From Lantana camara (Eukaryota > Streptophyta > Magnoliopsida > Lamiales > Verbenaceae), in contig CM074862.1 of the NCBI GenBank assembly GCA_037501455.1, positions 56,699,501 to 56,763,500 of the forward strand: DNA of 64,000 nucleotides. Direction: 5' to 3'. The position numbers and the translations under genes are program-made. The notes below the pieces were generated by a model that ran no database searches, was not told where the DNA came from, and saw only the letters and a list, made by a program, of their open reading frames with translations. Of the stretch, positions 62,422 through 64,000 are shown piece by piece. Every line of letters starts with the position of its first letter. Positions within the stretch are counted from its first letter, which is position 1.

Positions 62422-63905
62422 AACCCTCCCTCTCTCCTTATTTCCTCAAATCTCTTACCAGAAATTTCCCAAATTATCTCCTCCTCCCGTTCTCGGTCGC
62501 GTTCACGGTCTCGTTCACGTTCGTATTCGAGATCGGTTTCGCGTTCACGCTCACGATCTGTCTCGTCATCTTCTCCTTCGCGCAGTGGCAGCTCTCGCAG
62601 CCGTAGTCCTGCTCGTACACGGAAAAGGTGAATAATTCTTTTGGTGGTTCTGCATTATGGTTATACATTTTTTTCCCGTTATTTCGTTTAAGATATTTGC
62701 CTTGCTGAGAGTGGGCACAAGATTTTTTCTTTTTTTTTAAATTGCTGTGTTAGAATACGTGCATTTGTTTTTCTGAATTTGGTCAGATTGGGAATATTTG
62801 ATGTCCAGAATCTCGTTTTTTTATGAAAATATAAGATATTCTTGATTTACTTTTCTTAGATGTAGCATTCTATCCTTATCTATGGCGAGGAACAACTATT
62901 GGTCTGAAATAGTGGAAAGTACATTATAGATTTTTCTAACACGCACATTGCAAAATGTGTACTAGATACTGGGGAGAGGTTGATGTTCTAACCCATTAGT
63001 TCATTTCTATGTTGTAACCATTTTAGCGTAATGAGACTAATTTTTGAGATATTCTCTCCAACAGTTCTTGAAGTGAGTTATTTATATGTACACTTTCTGT
63101 CATACTTTTACTGAGCTGCATACTATTGAATGTATTGTCTTCGTATCATTGTGGTTTTGTTTGCACAATTCTGCTGAAGGAGTTAAGCGAGGTCGCTCAC
63201 CTCCGCCACAGACTAAGAGAACTTCCCCATCACCAAGATTAAATGGATCTTCAAGAGCTAAAATCCCCAAAATTCTCCAATTCTTTGATTTTCATGGAAT
63301 TATTCTTTTATAATGGCATTTTTATTTTATCTGCAAAATTATCTATTCGTATATGATTATGATTCTTGATAGAGACTAGAGAGACTGCAAACTTTGTAGC
63401 ATGATATTATTCATTTTTAAATGCATATGCTGGAGACATATTCTTGTTATAGTATATAACATGCCTTGCTTGTTAGCTTTACGAAAAATTAGAAATTATA
63501 TAAAATAGGTCACGAGTTATTGAGTTGTGCAATATTGTTGAAATTAAAAATTTGTGCGTTACATAGACACAAAACTATAAATGTGATTGATGTGTTGTAT
63601 TATACTTTAATATCTGCCAGTGCAGCTTTCTTGCGAAGAATTGTTCCTTGTCCAAATTAAAATTTGTTACTTTTATTTCTGCGTTCATGCAATGGCAACT
63701 CTTTCTTTGTCATATTAAAAATCGGTACCTTCTATTTCCAGTTAGTAGTATCTCATGCATCTTTCCTTTGCTTTTTCCTATTTCTTCATCTGCTTATCCA
63801 TGTTCTTTGTCTCCAGGAAAGCTTCTCCTATTCCTGAATATCTGGTGCTCCATATTGACCAACTTTGTAGGAATGTGAATGAAGATCATTTGAAAGAATT
63901 TTTTG
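62422..63905 (+). pseudogene. SR45/RNPS1-like splicing factor fragment, splice sites broken
   Basis: Three exon-like pieces with the order of plant SR45. An Arg/Ser-repeat exon (coding from about 62470 to 62627, good donor GTGAAT). A 69-nt exon (63169-63237, GVKRGRSPPPQTKR-like). An exon opening the RRM (63817-63905, about 30 residues such as SPIPEYLVLHIDQL). Phases fit across all three. No ATG precedes the RS stretch in frame (stop at 62419-62421). The second exon's acceptor reads ACAA instead of ACAG, and its donor reads AAG|AT instead of AAG|GT. SR45 is an RRM protein that couples splicing and the exon-junction complex; this copy is unlikely to make it. The rest of the RRM would be outside the window. 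It lies inside the CACTA element, so capture is likely. Confidence 0.7.
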
Positions 63906-64000
63906 GTATGCTTACAGTTAGTTACTTGTTAAGCATTTAAAACATTTTATGTATTGTTAATATGGATATAGTTTAAGCTACCTATTGAAGGTTTATAAAT
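63906..64000 (+). other. Downstream intron of the SR45-like fragment
   Basis: Begins GTATGC after the RRM exon. Nothing else is recognisable to the window end. Confidence 0.4.

Larger units (their letters stand above)
61768..64000 (+). mobile_element. CACTA (En/Spm) transposon, left end, continuing past the window
   Basis: Starts CACTACAAGAAAAA, the canonical CACTA terminus. Subterminal TTACTACGA/TCGTAGTAA motifs include a perfect inverted repeat (TTTACTACGATCA 61803-61815 and TGATCGTAGTAAA 61818-61830) and further copies to about 61945. The LTR A copy at 54258-54290 gives the empty site, with break after ATG (54272-54274). ATG (61765-61767) is the left half of the expected 3-bp TSD. No transposase is seen; the right end is outside. 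61945-62340 is AT-rich with nothing recognisable. Confidence 0.85.

Noticed and set aside
63238..63816. U12-type AT-AC intron in the SR45-like fragment
   Set aside because: The start ATTAAATGG does not resemble ATATCCTT and the end is CAG, so a mutated GT donor is more likely.

Overview
This window is plant nuclear DNA, most likely pericentromeric or otherwise gene-poor. It contains no intact host gene. Almost all of it is nested Ty3/gypsy-type LTR retrotransposons. The evidence is repeated TGT(A/G)(A/G)C...(A/C)(T/C)ACA-type LTR ends, primer-binding sites matching initiator tRNA-Met (TGGTATCAGAGC), purine tracts before 3' LTRs, and two gag-pol regions with chromodomain-type (Tekay/Del-like) order. 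The exception is a CACTA (En/Spm) DNA transposon end at 61768 that carries a broken SR45/RNPS1-like splicing-factor fragment. A eudicot is plausible from the CACTA terminus; the species cannot be told. Family letters A, C, D, E, F, G, H and T are mine.

Layout: 1-2254 is a minus-strand LTR (G) inside another minus-strand LTR (H, 2255-2949). A plus-strand LTR (F) starts at 3061 and is split by three insertions. The first is a tandem multimer of a miniature element T (3738-12905, four LTRs alternating with three 288-bp internals). The second is a complete element D (13971-24370, TSD TCGGG, gag only). The third is element C (from 24893). C holds a gag-pol element A* (28584 to about 37445) and its 3' LTR is cut by minus-strand element E (41513-52726). 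E's 3' LTR contains a solo D LTR (42078-45956, TSD CCGAG). E's 5' LTR is cut by minus-strand gag-pol element A (52727 onward). The 5' LTR of A is cut at 61768 by the CACTA element. The nest is F < C < E < A < CACTA, five deep.

How the parts work together: only A and A* encode gag-pol, and both copies are dead (five and one in-frame stops, plus catalytic substitutions in A*). D keeps only a decayed gag; C, E and T are non-coding. All are likely trans-mobilised relatives. They share a structural layout that persists while sequence diverges. It comprises a PBS-overlapping hairpin with a GNRA loop, a GTCGTACGAC-like leader box, a hairpin directly before the polypurine tract, and, in C, D and E only, a 3' array of small hairpins with covarying stems. 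Most LTRs also look like two-intron 5' leaders, with intron 1 carrying family-specific GC-rich palindromes.

The most striking object is A*. Both its LTRs lack exactly one GT...AG-bounded segment (954 bp in A). Its 5' LTR is fused to the tail of an E LTR plus the E PBS and leader, and it switches to A gag at the start codon. This reads as a spliced read-through transcript that recombined by template switching and re-integrated.
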